From Alcanivorax jadensis T9 (GTDB taxonomy: Bacteria; Pseudomonadota; Gammaproteobacteria; Pseudomonadales; Alcanivoracaceae): 64,000 nucleotides of DNA. The stretch lies in contig NZ_ARXU01000001.1 of assembly GCF_000756655.1 (NCBI RefSeq), forward strand, positions 475,040 through 539,039, written 5' to 3'. Below, in pieces: positions 18,094-27,020 of the stretch; position 1 is the first letter of the stretch; each line of letters opens with the position of its first letter. The translations under genes were made by a program, and so were the position numbers. The notes below the pieces were generated by a model. The model had not been told where the DNA came from. It saw only the letters and a program-made list of their open reading frames with translations, and did no database searches.

Positions 18094-18236
18094 TCTTATA
18101 TCTCCTTAACCTATCGTTGTGGCTTCGACACCCCGTGTAATCAGGCATCACCATTCAAACAAGCGTTCGAAACTTACCCGTACCTTATAGAAAGGCCCAG
18201 AGGGTGGCAATAGCCGTACAAGCGTCTATCGGGGAC

Positions 18237-18265
18237 AAAAAAACCCGGCGCAAGGCCGGGCTTTT
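18237..18265 (-). terminator. Terminator of glnK-amtB
   Basis: The minus strand reads AAAGCCCGGC, a 5-nt loop, GCCGGGTTTTTTT, a canonical GC stem with a long U tract, 24 bp beyond the amtB stop. Confidence 0.88.
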
Positions 18266-18288
18266 GGGTCGTTGTCATGCAGTGGTAA

Positions 18289-19578
18289 TCAGAGGTCGTA
18301 ACCACGCTCTTCGTGCAGGGCAATATCCAGACCCTGGGTTTCTTCGTCGCTGTCCACACGCAGCTCCGAGAACAACCCAACCAGCTTGAGCAACACCCAG
18401 GTCACCACAGCGGTATAAACGAACGTGGCCACCACGCCCAATGCCTGTACCCCGAACTGATCCAGCATGGTGAATTCCGGCTTGGCAAAACCGTAACCGG
18501 AGAACAGCCCCAGTTCCGTGGACGCAAAGATACCGGCAAACAAGGTACCGAGAATGCCGCCTACCCCGTGCACCGGGAACACGTCCAGGGAATCATCGAT
18601 CTTCAGCTTGTGCTTGATGAAGATGACCGAGTAGAAACAGATCACACCTGCAGACAGACCAATCACCAGCGCTGCTGCCGGCCCGACAAAACCGGATGCC
18701 GGGGTAATGGTACCCAGACCCGCCACCATGCCGGTGGCGATGCCCAGTGCCGAGGGCTTGCCGAACTTCTTCCACTCCATGGTGATCCAGGCCAGCGAGC
18801 CTGCCGCCGCGGAAATGTGCGTGACCAGCATGGCCATGGCAGCGTCGCCGCCGGCGGCCAGTGCAGAGCCACCGTTGAAACCGAACCAGCCCACCCACAG
18901 CATGCCGGCACCGGTCACGGTCATGGTCATGTTATGCGGCATCATGCCTTGCCCGGGAAAACCCTTTCGGCCACCCAGCACCAGTGCCGCCACCAGCGCC
19001 GCCACACCGGCAGTGATGTGCACCACGGTGCCGCCAGCAAAGTCATACAGACCTAGGTCAGCCAGCCAGCCGCCGCCCCACACCCAGTGGCAGACGGGCA
19101 CATACACACCCAGCAGCCAGAGCACGGAGAACGCCAGCATGGGTCCGAAACGCATGCGCTCGGCAAAAGCACCCACGATCAGCGCAGGAGTAATAATGGC
19201 AAAAGTCATCTGGAACAGGCCGTGCAGGCTTTTCGGCAGCGTGCCTTCCAGAGTGTCTTTACTGATACCGGCAAAGAACGCGTGATCAAGACCACCGATC
19301 CAGGCATTCATGCTGCCGCCATCGGAGAACGCCAGCGAGTAACCACAGATCAGCCATACCAGCGATACCGCACAGGTAATGGCAAAACACTGCATCAACA
19401 CGGAGAGTACGTTTTTACTCCGCACCAGGCCGCCATAGAACAGGCTCAGGCCGGGAATGGTCATGAACAGCACCAGCGCGGTGGCCGTCAGAATCCAGGC
19501 GGTGTCGCCGGTATCCAGGCCATCGGCCAGGGCCAGGGATGGAAGCATCAACAGTACAGCAAGCAGTTTTTTCATCAT
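18289..19578 (-). CDS. amtB: Ammonium transporter
   Basis: AmtB is a trimeric inner-membrane channel for ammonium. With the start chosen here the product has 429 residues: a signal peptide (MMKKLLAVLLMLPSLALADG) and about eleven transmembrane helices. Family signatures are visible: FYGGLVRSKNVL near the first helices, DFAGGTVVHITAG and the FVGPAAALVIGLSAGV region. The open frame extends eleven codons upstream to 19611, but GAGGGGG directly before ATGATGAAAAAA supports the later start. It is cotranscribed with glnK (7-nt gap), which blocks the channel under nitrogen excess. An NtrC-like site lies upstream of glnK. Confidence 0.95.
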   Translation of the reverse strand: MMKKLLAVLLMLPSLALADGLDTGDTAWILTATALVLFMTIPGLSLFYGGLVRSKNVLSVLMQCFAITCAVSLVWLICGYSLAFSDGGSMNAWIGGLDHAFFAGISKDTLEGTLPKSLHGLFQMTFAIITPALIVGAFAERMRFGPMLAFSVLWLLGVYVPVCHWVWGGGWLADLGLYDFAGGTVVHITAGVAALVAALVLGGRKGFPGQGMMPHNMTMTVTGAGMLWVGWFGFNGGSALAAGGDAAMAMLVTHISAAAGSLAWITMEWKKFGKPSALGIATGMVAGLGTITPASGFVGPAAALVIGLSAGVICFYSVIFIKHKLKIDDSLDVFPVHGVGGILGTLFAGIFASTELGLFSGYGFAKPEFTMLDQFGVQALGVVATFVYTAVVTWVLLKLVGLFSELRVDSDEETQGLDIALHEERGYDL

Positions 19579-19585
19579 CGCCCCC

Positions 19586-20008
<423 letters not shown>

Positions 20009-20085
20009 TCAGGCCAGTAATATTACTTTTTAATTTCAGTGACTTGGCCGCATAACACCCCAAATATGCACCACAATAGAACCGT

Positions 20086-20102
20086 TGCACCACGCAGATG
20101 CA
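20086..20102 (-). promoter_or_regulatory. Candidate NtrC-binding site upstream of glnK-amtB
   Basis: The minus strand reads TGCATC-TGCGT-GGTGCA, close to the NtrC consensus TGCACC-N5-GGTGCA and about 160 bp before the glnK start, a usual enhancer distance. The 338-bp gap 19925-20262 also contains several other GCACCA/GGTGCA words and the cnoX terminator. I could not find a fully convincing sigma-54 -24/-12 element; the best -24-like element is GGCACG on the minus strand near 19978. Confidence 0.5.
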
Positions 20103-20225
20103 CAGATTTAATGCATTAAAGCATTCCAGGATGATGCAGCGAGGGAAAATTCAGGAAAGCAGAAAGCAATATGCACCAGCAAGACGCAGCGCATCGACAT
20201 ACGAAGGGATTAAGGAAGGAAATAT

Positions 20226-20254
20226 CACGCTTTCCCCAGCCCGGGGAAAGCGTG
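20226..20254 (-). terminator. Terminator of the cnoX-like gene
   Basis: A 12-bp perfect stem CACGCTTTCCCC/GGGGAAAGCGTG with a 5-nt loop just past the stop codon; on the minus strand it is followed by a T/C-rich tract (ATATTTCCTTCCTT). Confidence 0.75.
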
Positions 20255-20262
20255 GCGGCAGA

Positions 20263-21132
20263 TCAATACAGGTAATTGAACATCTTGCGACGGTATTCGC
20301 TGGCCAGCGGGTCACCCTTGGGCAGGCATTCGAATACTTCCAGCAGCGCGCTGCGGGCAATGCCGTCGCGGAAATCCCGGTGCTCGCTCAACAGTTGCAG
20401 CAACGCCTCCAGGCCAGCCTGGAACTGGCCGGCTGCCGCGGCCTGCAAACCAAAGGCATAGAGATCTTCCGGGTTCGGCTCATCGCTGATGCGTTGACGC
20501 AGCTCCGCCAGAGAACGGCTCTCGCCCTCCAGTTTTTCCAGCAGGGCAAAGCGGGCACGGAACGGCCGTAATGGCTCCACGTCCTCGGTGACCTCCGCCA
20601 GCACCGACTGGGCCTCGTCCAAACGTCCTTCACCCAACAAGAACTCCACCAGCATAGCCCGGATCGCGTGCTTGTCAGGGCTCTGCTGTAAGGTCTGGCG
20701 TAGTGCAGCTTCCGCCTGCTCACCATGGCCGGCGTCGATGGCCATACGGATCTGCTCGATAAACCCTTCTTCCTGCTGTTGCTCGGCAGCTTCCGGGTCC
20801 ACCACCGGGGCCAGCCACTGGCGCAACGCCCCTTCTGTCTGGGCACCATCCAGCTCGCTGACCAATTGCCCCTGATACACCAGTTTCAGGCTGGGCAGGC
20901 TGCGCACCCCGAACTGGCTTGCCAGCATTTGCTGCTCATCCGCATTGACCTTGGCCAGGATCACCTTGCCCTGGTACTCATTGACCAGGCGCTCCAGTAT
21001 CGGTGCCATCTGTTGGCAGGGCTGACACCAGCTGGCCCAGAAATCCACAATCACCGGCACCTGCCGGGACTGCTCAAGAATTTGCTGAATGTTCTGTTCA
21101 GTTGCTTCAATGATGTAGTTGTTCGGTTGCAA
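20263..21132 (-). CDS. cnoX: Thioredoxin-TPR co-chaperone (CnoX/YbbN family)
   Basis: A 289-residue protein with an N-terminal thioredoxin domain (residues about 1-110; VIVDFWASWCQPCQQM has a full CxxC) and a C-terminal TPR-like helical half (about 130-289). E. coli CnoX lacks the first Cys; this protein keeps both, as in pseudomonads, so redox activity is expected besides holdase function and transfer of clients to GroEL or DnaK. The open frame reaches an ATG at 21186, but the TTG at 21132 is preferred: AGGAG lies 7 nt before it, and the following sequence matches the family's usual N-terminus. Confidence 0.88.
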   Translation of the reverse strand: MQPNNYIIEATEQNIQQILEQSRQVPVIVDFWASWCQPCQQMAPILERLVNEYQGKVILAKVNADEQQMLASQFGVRSLPSLKLVYQGQLVSELDGAQTEGALRQWLAPVVDPEAAEQQQEEGFIEQIRMAIDAGHGEQAEAALRQTLQQSPDKHAIRAMLVEFLLGEGRLDEAQSVLAEVTEDVEPLRPFRARFALLEKLEGESRSLAELRQRISDEPNPEDLYAFGLQAAAAGQFQAGLEALLQLLSEHRDFRDGIARSALLEVFECLPKGDPLASEYRRKMFNYLY

Positions 21133-21230
21133 CGCCTTGCTCCTGAAAGCCCTAAAACTGTGACAATTGTAAGGTATGACCGCCATTAAATCCGGTTAAA
21201 TCCTGTGCAACTGATCACTTTCACGGGTTA

Positions 21231-21249
21231 GACTCAAAGAGGCTGAGTC
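21231..21249. promoter_or_regulatory. Palindrome upstream of fadE
   Basis: GACTCA-N7-TGAGTC (inside TAGACTCAAAGAGGCTGAGT) is a perfect 6-bp inverted repeat 100 bp before fadE. It has the shape of a dimeric repressor site but does not match the PsrA consensus. A second short palindrome, CATGTACATG, lies at about 21265-21274. Confidence 0.35.
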
Positions 21250-21348
21250 AATTAGGCTTCACGCCATGTACATGACACATGAGTACGCTGGACCGTATTC
21301 AAATTTACCTGAGTTCACAGGCTCGGGTTCACGGCAAAGGAGATCACC

Positions 21349-23805
21349 ATGCTTAGCCTGTTGGCTATTGTAGTGTTAATTGCCACGCTGATGACCTTGT
21401 TCTATCAGCGCATCAGTCGCGGCATCGGCAGCGCGGTTTTTGTAGTTGTCTGGCTGTTGAGCGCCTTCCTGGCCCCCTGGCTGGTTCACCCGGTTTCACT
21501 GATCCTGCTGGCCGCCGGCGTTGCTCTGCTCAACCACGTTGATCTGCGCCAGAAGTTCATCAGCAAGCCGGTCTATAATGCTCTTGGCAAGGTCATGCCC
21601 GCCATCGGCGACACCGAGCGCGAGGCCATTGAAGCCGGTACTACCTGGTTCGAGACCGACCTGTTTTCCGGTCGCCCGGACTGGGAAAAATTCGCCCATA
21701 TTCAGTTTTCCACCCTCACCGATGAAGAGCAGTCCTTTGTGGACAATGAGGTCCAGGAACTGTGCGACATGCTGGATGAGTGGAAAATTTTCCACGAGCT
21801 GAGAGACCTGCCAGAGGAAGTCTGGGATTTCCTCAAGCACAAGGGCTTCTTCAGCCTGATCATCCCCAAGGAATACGGCGGCAAGGCATTCTCCCCCTAT
21901 GCCCAAAGTCGCATCATGAGCAAGATTGCCACGCGCTCACTGACCGCCGCCGTTACCGCCATGGTCCCCAATTCCTTGGGCCCCGGTGAACTGCTCGCCG
22001 AGTACGGCACCCAGGAACAAAAAGATCGCTGGCTGCCCGGCCTGGCCAAGGGCGACGAGATCCCCTGCTTCGGCCTGACCGGCCCGGAAGCGGGTTCTGA
22101 TGCTGGCGCCATCCCCGATACAGGGGTTATCTGCAAAGGCAAAATCGACGGCAAGGAAGTGTTGGGCATGCGCCTGAACTTTGCCAAGCGCTGGATCACC
22201 CTGGCCCCGGTGGCCACGGTGGTAGGTCTGGCCTTCAAACTCTACGACCCGGAGAAACTGCTCGGCGACAAGGAAGAGCTTGGAATCACCTGTGCGCTGA
22301 TTCCTGCTGACACTCCCGGGGTGGAAATCGGCCGTCGCCACTACCCTGGCTCTCCGTTCATGAACGGCCCCATCAACGGCAAGGATGTGTTCGTACCGCT
22401 GGATACCATCATTGGCGGGCCAGACATGGCCGGTCGTGGCTGGCGCATGCTGATTGAATGCCTGGGTGCCGGTCGCGGTGTCTCCCTGCCCGCCCTGGCC
22501 ACTGCCAGCGGCGAAGTCGGTTACCGCATGACCGGTGCCTTCGCCCGTATCCGTCGCCAGTTCAACACGGCGGTAGGCCAGTTCGAAGGCGTGCAGGAAG
22601 CCTCTGCCGAAGTCGCCGCCATTGGCTACACCCTGGAAGCCTACCGTCACCTGGTGACCCGTTCACTGGAAGATGGTGCGCCTTCAGTGGTCACCGCCAT
22701 GGCCAAGTACCACGCCACAGAAATGATGCGTGAGCTGATTAACCACGGCATGGACATCGCCGGCGGGCGCGGTATTCAGTTGGGCCCCCGTAACTTCCTG
22801 GCCCTGCCCTATCAGTCCACCCCCATCGCCATCACCGTGGAAGGGGCGAATATCCTCACCCGCTCGTTGATGATCTTCGGTCAGGGCGCCATGCGCTGCC
22901 ATCCATACCTGTATGACGAATTGCAGGCGATCCAGGCAGAAGACAAGAAGCAGGGTCTACAGGATTTCGACGCCCTGTTCTTCTCCCATGCCGGCCACAC
23001 CCTGGGCAATATCAGTAGCGGTATCATGCAGGCTATTGCCGGCCCCTACCTGTCCGAAGCACCGGGCAATGCGGACGCCTTCAGTGCCCCCTGGTATCGG
23101 CTGGTGAACCGCTATAGTGCGGTGCTCTCCAGTACTGCAGATATGGCATTGGCCCTGCTGGGTGGCGATCTGAAACGTCGTGAGCTGCTCTCAGCCCGGC
23201 TGGGTGATGTGCACAGCCAGTTGCTGATCGCCTGTTCCATTCTCAAATACCACGCCACCCTGCCACGGGACGAGGCCAACGACGCCCATGCCAGCTATGC
23301 GCTGCGCCGGTCGTTCAGCAAGGCCCACGACGCCTTGGATGCCTTCTACCGCAACTTCGGTTTCTTTGGTGTGGGGTATGCGTTGAAAGGCTTGTTCTTC
23401 CCGTTCGGTCGCCCCTGCAAGGCCCAAGCCCCAAGCGACGACCAGATCCGCACGCTGGGTGACATGATCATGGCACCCAGCTCGGTGCGCGATGCACTGG
23501 CAGAGCCCGCCTATATCTCCCAGGACCCGGAAGATGCTATCGGTCGCGTGGAAGCCACTTTCAACAAGCTGCTGGAAGTGGAGCCGGCCTACCTGGCGTT
23601 CCTGAAAGCCGACGGCAAGGGACAACTGGAAGGCAACAGTGTGCTGGAAAAACTCCAGGACGCGGCCAGCAAAGGCATCATCGACGCCGACCAGGTAGAC
23701 CCGGTGAACGAGTACGATGCCATGCGCTACGACTGCCTGCTCACTGACGCCTTCGATATGGACCTGAAGGACGTCAACGTGCACGCAGAACGTCCGGTGA
23801 TGTGA
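21349..23805 (+). CDS. fadE: Long-chain acyl-CoA dehydrogenase
   Basis: FadE catalyses the first step of beta-oxidation, forming trans-2-enoyl-CoA with FAD as cofactor. The 818-residue length matches the large proteobacterial FadE (E. coli 814). Two N-terminal hydrophobic helices (residues about 1-60) anchor it to the inner membrane; the acyl-CoA dehydrogenase core runs about 115-480 (IPCFGLTGPEAGSDAG substrate/flavin segment and GGRGIQLGPRNF), followed by the FadE-specific C-terminal domain. AAAGGAGATCACC precedes the ATG. Electrons should go to the EtfBA/ETF-QO system encoded at 39-43 kb. A GC-rich hairpin terminator follows. Confidence 0.95.
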   Translation: MLSLLAIVVLIATLMTLFYQRISRGIGSAVFVVVWLLSAFLAPWLVHPVSLILLAAGVALLNHVDLRQKFISKPVYNALGKVMPAIGDTEREAIEAGTTWFETDLFSGRPDWEKFAHIQFSTLTDEEQSFVDNEVQELCDMLDEWKIFHELRDLPEEVWDFLKHKGFFSLIIPKEYGGKAFSPYAQSRIMSKIATRSLTAAVTAMVPNSLGPGELLAEYGTQEQKDRWLPGLAKGDEIPCFGLTGPEAGSDAGAIPDTGVICKGKIDGKEVLGMRLNFAKRWITLAPVATVVGLAFKLYDPEKLLGDKEELGITCALIPADTPGVEIGRRHYPGSPFMNGPINGKDVFVPLDTIIGGPDMAGRGWRMLIECLGAGRGVSLPALATASGEVGYRMTGAFARIRRQFNTAVGQFEGVQEASAEVAAIGYTLEAYRHLVTRSLEDGAPSVVTAMAKYHATEMMRELINHGMDIAGGRGIQLGPRNFLALPYQSTPIAITVEGANILTRSLMIFGQGAMRCHPYLYDELQAIQAEDKKQGLQDFDALFFSHAGHTLGNISSGIMQAIAGPYLSEAPGNADAFSAPWYRLVNRYSAVLSSTADMALALLGGDLKRRELLSARLGDVHSQLLIACSILKYHATLPRDEANDAHASYALRRSFSKAHDALDAFYRNFGFFGVGYALKGLFFPFGRPCKAQAPSDDQIRTLGDMIMAPSSVRDALAEPAYISQDPEDAIGRVEATFNKLLEVEPAYLAFLKADGKGQLEGNSVLEKLQDAASKGIIDADQVDPVNEYDAMRYDCLLTDAFDMDLKDVNVHAERPVM

Positions 23806-23814
23806 CCCACCCAG

Positions 23815-23845
23815 GCGGAGGTGGCCGCAAGGCCCCTCCGCTTTT
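23815..23845 (+). terminator. fadE terminator
   Basis: The GCGGAGG-T-GGCC / GGCCCCTCCGC stem with a GCAA loop and TTTTCCTT tail lies 10 bp past the fadE stop. The next 245 bp (23846-24090) show no gene or clear signal before the MITE-like element. Confidence 0.82.
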
Positions 23846-24090
23846 CCTTCCCCTATACTACGAAGCCCCTACTGTAAATTATTGGCAAGGTCGCCAACCG
23901 GTCCACAGTTTCACAAAAAGCCACAAAGCCTCGTCAGCGGTGAAAATGCTGCTTTTTCCACCAGTTATTCCGCTGTCATCCCCATATCACGCAGATTTAA
24001 CATTCATATCACCCTTTTGGCGCTTTTACGGATCGCCGCTTTCGTCTAGGCTTTGCCAAAATTACGCCCCACCTGGGCCCGGCGTATCAG

Positions 24091-24355
24091 GGAGTCTCTG
24101 AATAACTCCTTACATGCTCAGGCTTTCAGGCTGGCTCACAATCTAGGCGCACATTTGAAGGCATGCTGGTTGCCTGTCGAGAAAGTGCAACAACGGGTGT
24201 GGGCCAGCCTGTACGCCCCGGAGGGCGAGACCTGGAGGACATATCTGTTGTGCTTTGCCGCTAGGAAAGGGAACCCACCCTGCCCGTCGCGACAAAACAC
24301 AACAGCTGCACCCTCCAGGCCACGCTGAGTATGCAAGGAGTTATCCAGAGACTCC
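24091..24355. mobile_element. MITE-like element, copy 1 (265 bp)
   Basis: The ends are near-perfect 31-nt inverted repeats (GGAGTCTCTGAATAACTCCT at the left; three mismatches in total). The interior is 60-80% alike by eye to the copy at 31535-31798, with shared blocks such as CTAGGAAAGGGA and CCACCCTGCCCGTCGCGACA. No transposase gene fits in 265 bp, so it would be non-autonomous. No target-site duplication is visible here (flanks TCAG and CACT). Its right end is 35 bp before the minC start, so it must separate minC from, or provide, its promoter. A 66-codon minus-strand frame inside is described as a finding. Confidence 0.75.
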
Positions 24356-24390
24356 CACTCGCCCTTTGCCCCTCGGACAACAGGTCAGGA

Positions 24391-25116
24391 ATGACAGCAG
24401 TCGTCGAAGAAAATACCGTTCTCGAGTTCAAGGGCCGCATGCTGATGATGACGGTCCTGCAACTGAAAAACCTGGATGCCAACCTGCTGCATCAGGAAGT
24501 CAGCCAACGGCTGGAAGATGCCGCCCAGTGGCTGCAGGAAGCCCCGGTGGTGATTGACGTGAGTCAGGACCTGGAGGTGGACCCGGTGGCCCTGATGGCC
24601 GCGGTGGACACCCTGCGCAGCCTGGGCGTGAACCTGGTGGCCCTGGCCCGCACGACCGGCATCGATAACGATACCGCCGGCATGCTTGGCTTGGGCACCC
24701 TGAGCCTGTCCGGTGGCCGCGATGTGCCGCGCCGCAGCGAGCCTGCGCCACAGGTAGAAGCAGAAAAAGTCCCCACCGCCACCCAGCGCATCGAGACGCT
24801 GGTGGTGGACCAACCGGTACGATCCGGCCAGCAGGTCTACAGCCGTGGCGATTTGATCGTGCTGGCCCCGGTGAGCACCGGCGCCGAGCTGATGGCGGAA
24901 GGCAACATCCATGTCTACAGCAAACTGCGTGGCCGCGCCCTCGCCGGCGTCCGCGGGGACGGCAGCGCACGTATTTTCTGCCAGCAACTGAATGCCGAAC
25001 TGGTATCCATTGCCGGCCATTACCGGGTAGCCGAAGATCTGCCCGAAGCGCACCGCAACCGGGCTGTCTATCTGTCCCTGGAAGGTGACGCCATGCAATT
25101 TACCGCGCTGAGCTAG
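24391..25116 (+). CDS. minC: Septum-site determining protein MinC
   Basis: MinC inhibits FtsZ polymerisation away from midcell, together with MinD. The 241-residue product has the N-terminal FtsZ-inhibiting domain (about 1-105), a variable linker (RSEPAPQVEAEKVPTATQ) and the C-terminal beta-helix domain (about 130-241; VRSGQQVYSRGDLIVLAPVS, then GRALAGVRGDGSARIFC), which binds MinD. The frame is open 20 codons further upstream into the mobile element, but the ATG at 24391, after GGTCAGGA, gives the family N-terminus. First gene of minCDE, 33 bp before minD. Confidence 0.95.
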   Translation: MTAVVEENTVLEFKGRMLMMTVLQLKNLDANLLHQEVSQRLEDAAQWLQEAPVVIDVSQDLEVDPVALMAAVDTLRSLGVNLVALARTTGIDNDTAGMLGLGTLSLSGGRDVPRRSEPAPQVEAEKVPTATQRIETLVVDQPVRSGQQVYSRGDLIVLAPVSTGAELMAEGNIHVYSKLRGRALAGVRGDGSARIFCQQLNAELVSIAGHYRVAEDLPEAHRNRAVYLSLEGDAMQFTALS

Positions 25117-25149
25117 CGCCACAGAAAGACGAAGGTAAGGAGAAAGAGC

Positions 25150-25965
25150 GTGACGAAGATTGTGGTCGTGACATCCGGCAAGGGTGGCGTCGGCAAAACC
25201 ACCACCAGTGCAGCGCTGGCCACCGGCCTTGCCCTGCGCGGTTTCAAAACCACTGTCATTGATTTTGATGTGGGCCTGCGCAACCTGGACCTCATCATGG
25301 GTTGTGAACGCCGCGTGGTTTATGACCTGGTGAACGTGATCAGTGGCGATGCCAACATCAAACAAGCGCTGATCAAGGACAAGAAGGTGGACAATCTGTT
25401 CATCCTTCCCGCGTCCCAGACCCGTGACAAGGACGCTCTCACCACCGAAGGGGTGGAAGGCGTGCTCAACGCCCTGCGCGATGACATGAAGATGGACTAC
25501 ATCATCTGCGACAGCCCGGCCGGCATCGAGAAAGGCGCCCTGATGGCCGCCTACTTCGCCGACGAGGCAGTAGTAGTGACCAACCCGGAAGTCTCCAGTG
25601 TGCGTGACTCCGACCGCATCATCGGCATTCTGGCCAGCAAGACCCGCCATGCCGAACAAGGTGACGGGGATATCCCCGCCCGTCTGCTGCTCACCCGCTA
25701 CTCTCCGGAGCGCGTGGAGAACGGCCAGATGCTGTCCGTGGAGGATGTGCAGGAAATTCTCGCCATCGAATTGCTCGGCGTGATTCCCGAATCCCAGGCG
25801 GTACTGAACGCCAGTAACGCCGGCAGCCCGGTAATCCTGGATATCGATTCCGATGCCGGTCAGGCGTACAGCGATGCGGTAGCCCGCTTCCTGGGCGACC
25901 AGCTGCCCCATCGTTTCGTCAACGTTAACAAGAAAGGTCTGTTCGGCCGTCTTTTTGGAGGCTAA
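25150..25965 (+). CDS. minD: Septum-site determining ATPase MinD
   Basis: MinD is the ParA/MinD-type ATPase that recruits MinC to the membrane and oscillates with MinE. The 271-residue protein has the deviant Walker A motif SGKGGVGKTT (residues 9-18), DFDVGLRNLDLIMGCE, and CDSPAGIEKGA. The C-terminal amphipathic membrane-targeting helix is present (VNKKGLFGRLFGG). It starts with GTG, preceded by AAGGAGAAAGAGC. minE follows after 3 bp. Confidence 0.97.
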   Translation: MTKIVVVTSGKGGVGKTTTSAALATGLALRGFKTTVIDFDVGLRNLDLIMGCERRVVYDLVNVISGDANIKQALIKDKKVDNLFILPASQTRDKDALTTEGVEGVLNALRDDMKMDYIICDSPAGIEKGALMAAYFADEAVVVTNPEVSSVRDSDRIIGILASKTRHAEQGDGDIPARLLLTRYSPERVENGQMLSVEDVQEILAIELLGVIPESQAVLNASNAGSPVILDIDSDAGQAYSDAVARFLGDQLPHRFVNVNKKGLFGRLFGG

Positions 25966-25968
25966 GGG

Positions 25969-26238
25969 ATGAGCATCTTCAGTTACCTGCTTCCCAAGAA
26001 GCAGACTTCCGCATCAGTGGCCAAGGAACGCCTGCAGATCATTGTGGCCCGCGAACGCTCCACGCGTGGCGGCCCGGATTATCTGCCGCAGCTGCAGCAA
26101 GAGCTGCTGATGGTGGTACGCAAGTATGTCCCCGTGGGGGAAGACGCCGTGAATGTGCAGGTGGATCGTGATTCAGGCTGCGAAATTCTCGAGCTGAACA
26201 TCACCCTGCCGGAAGAAGAAGCCCAGCAGCAGTACTGA
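25969..26238 (+). CDS. minE: Cell division topological specificity factor MinE
   Basis: MinE stimulates MinD ATPase and confines the MinCD inhibitor to the poles. The 89-residue length is typical. The N-terminal membrane-binding and anti-MinCD segment ([20 protein letters not shown]) and the contact helix around [12 protein letters not shown] are clear, followed by the topological-specificity domain. Start ATG follows TTTGGAGGCTAAGGG. Last gene of minCDE, with a terminator 12 bp beyond the stop. Confidence 0.96.
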   Translation: MSIFSYLLPKKQTSASVAKERLQIIVARERSTRGGPDYLPQLQQELLMVVRKYVPVGEDAVNVQVDRDSGCEILELNITLPEEEAQQQY

Positions 26239-26249
26239 GCTGGCACCGG

Positions 26250-26275
26250 AAGCCGCCGCAAGGCGGCTTTTTTCT
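26250..26275 (+). terminator. minCDE terminator
   Basis: AAGCCGCC-GCAA-GGCGGCTTTTTTC: an 8-bp stem with a stable tetraloop and U tract. Confidence 0.9.
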
Positions 26276-26412
26276 TTCTGCCCTATTTCCCCTCACATCT
26301 ACCACGTCCCGCTACCGGCACTCTCTGTGCCCCATGCGTATACCTGTAAGCGAACACTGCTTTCTCTCAACCTGGCACCACGAGCGTCGCTGGCGACGCG
26401 ATCCGTGACATC

Positions 26413-26673
26413 GACGAAGCCACTCTAGGAACGAGCGTAGCGGAGTAACGCACGTATTTCCGTGCGACCCGAAAGGTGAGCGAAGCGAATAACTCCGCTT
26501 GAGGGACGAATCAGAGGCTTGGCGAGGAAGCAGGCGATGCGAGTGTCACCTGGTCACTCAAGTGAGCCCGGTTGCTCTGCTGCTTCGGACCGCATCCGGG
26601 GGCAGACTCTGCGGATGATTTCCACGCTTACGGGTGGTTCGTCCCTCAAGCGGAACTCCTACAGCGGCTTCGT
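26413..26673. repeat. Composite palindromic element D, copy 1
   Basis: A 261-bp element with imperfect inverted ends (GACGAAGCCACTCTAGGA at the left; reverse complement of TCCTACAGCGGCTTCGTT at the right). It shares with 38746-38991 the block GTAGCGGAGTAACGC, then GTGAGCG-AGCGAATAA, and CGTCCCTCAAG-GGAACTCC. The ends resemble family A REP units. Together with 26277-26412, which shows no gene, it fills the 26277-26711 gap between minE and the next gene. Confidence 0.7.
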
Positions 26674-26711
26674 TATAAACGTGAGGGCCGACACCCCTAC
26701 GGCGGACCGGA

Positions 26712-27020
26712 CTATTCCGGCAGCACCTGCCATTCCGGTTCGTCAAATTCCCCGATCACCGTAACCTCGCAAACCTTGGCGTGTTTCGCCAGAATCGCCT
26801 TTACCTTTTCACTGCGACTGTCGTCCTTGGCATCACGGTGAGCCTTGCTGTCCCAGTGGGCAATGGCCAGCACCTTGTCCGGTTCGCCGATCTTGCGGTG
26901 CAGGTAGGTACCCCGTGCGCCCGGAGTCTGCTGAATGATTTCACTGGCTTCCACCCAGCCCTGAGCATATTCCTCTACGGTAAAGCCCGGTTTCACCCGA
27001 ACTTCGAAGATAAATTTCAT
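26712..27020 (-). CDS. Small ABM-like (antibiotic biosynthesis monooxygenase fold) protein
   Basis: A 102-residue protein resembling the dimeric alpha/beta-barrel ABM family: an N-terminal strand MKFIFEVRVKPGFTVEEYA, a helix containing ASEIIQQTPGARGTYLHR, and the strand VLAIAHWDSKAHRD, where Trp of the A-x-W-D motif is typical. Such proteins can be cofactorless monooxygenases or haem-degrading enzymes, but this one has no diagnostic residue. Its start overlaps the stop of the MtfA-like gene by ATGA (27017-27020), so the two are translationally coupled. Function unknown. Confidence 0.7.
   Translation of the reverse strand: MKFIFEVRVKPGFTVEEYAQGWVEASEIIQQTPGARGTYLHRKIGEPDKVLAIAHWDSKAHRDAKDDSRSEKVKAILAKHAKVCEVTVIGEFDEPEWQVLPE

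Noticed and set aside
24385..25911. 508-codon minus-strand frame across minC and minD
   Set aside because: Antisense shadow of two clear conserved genes.
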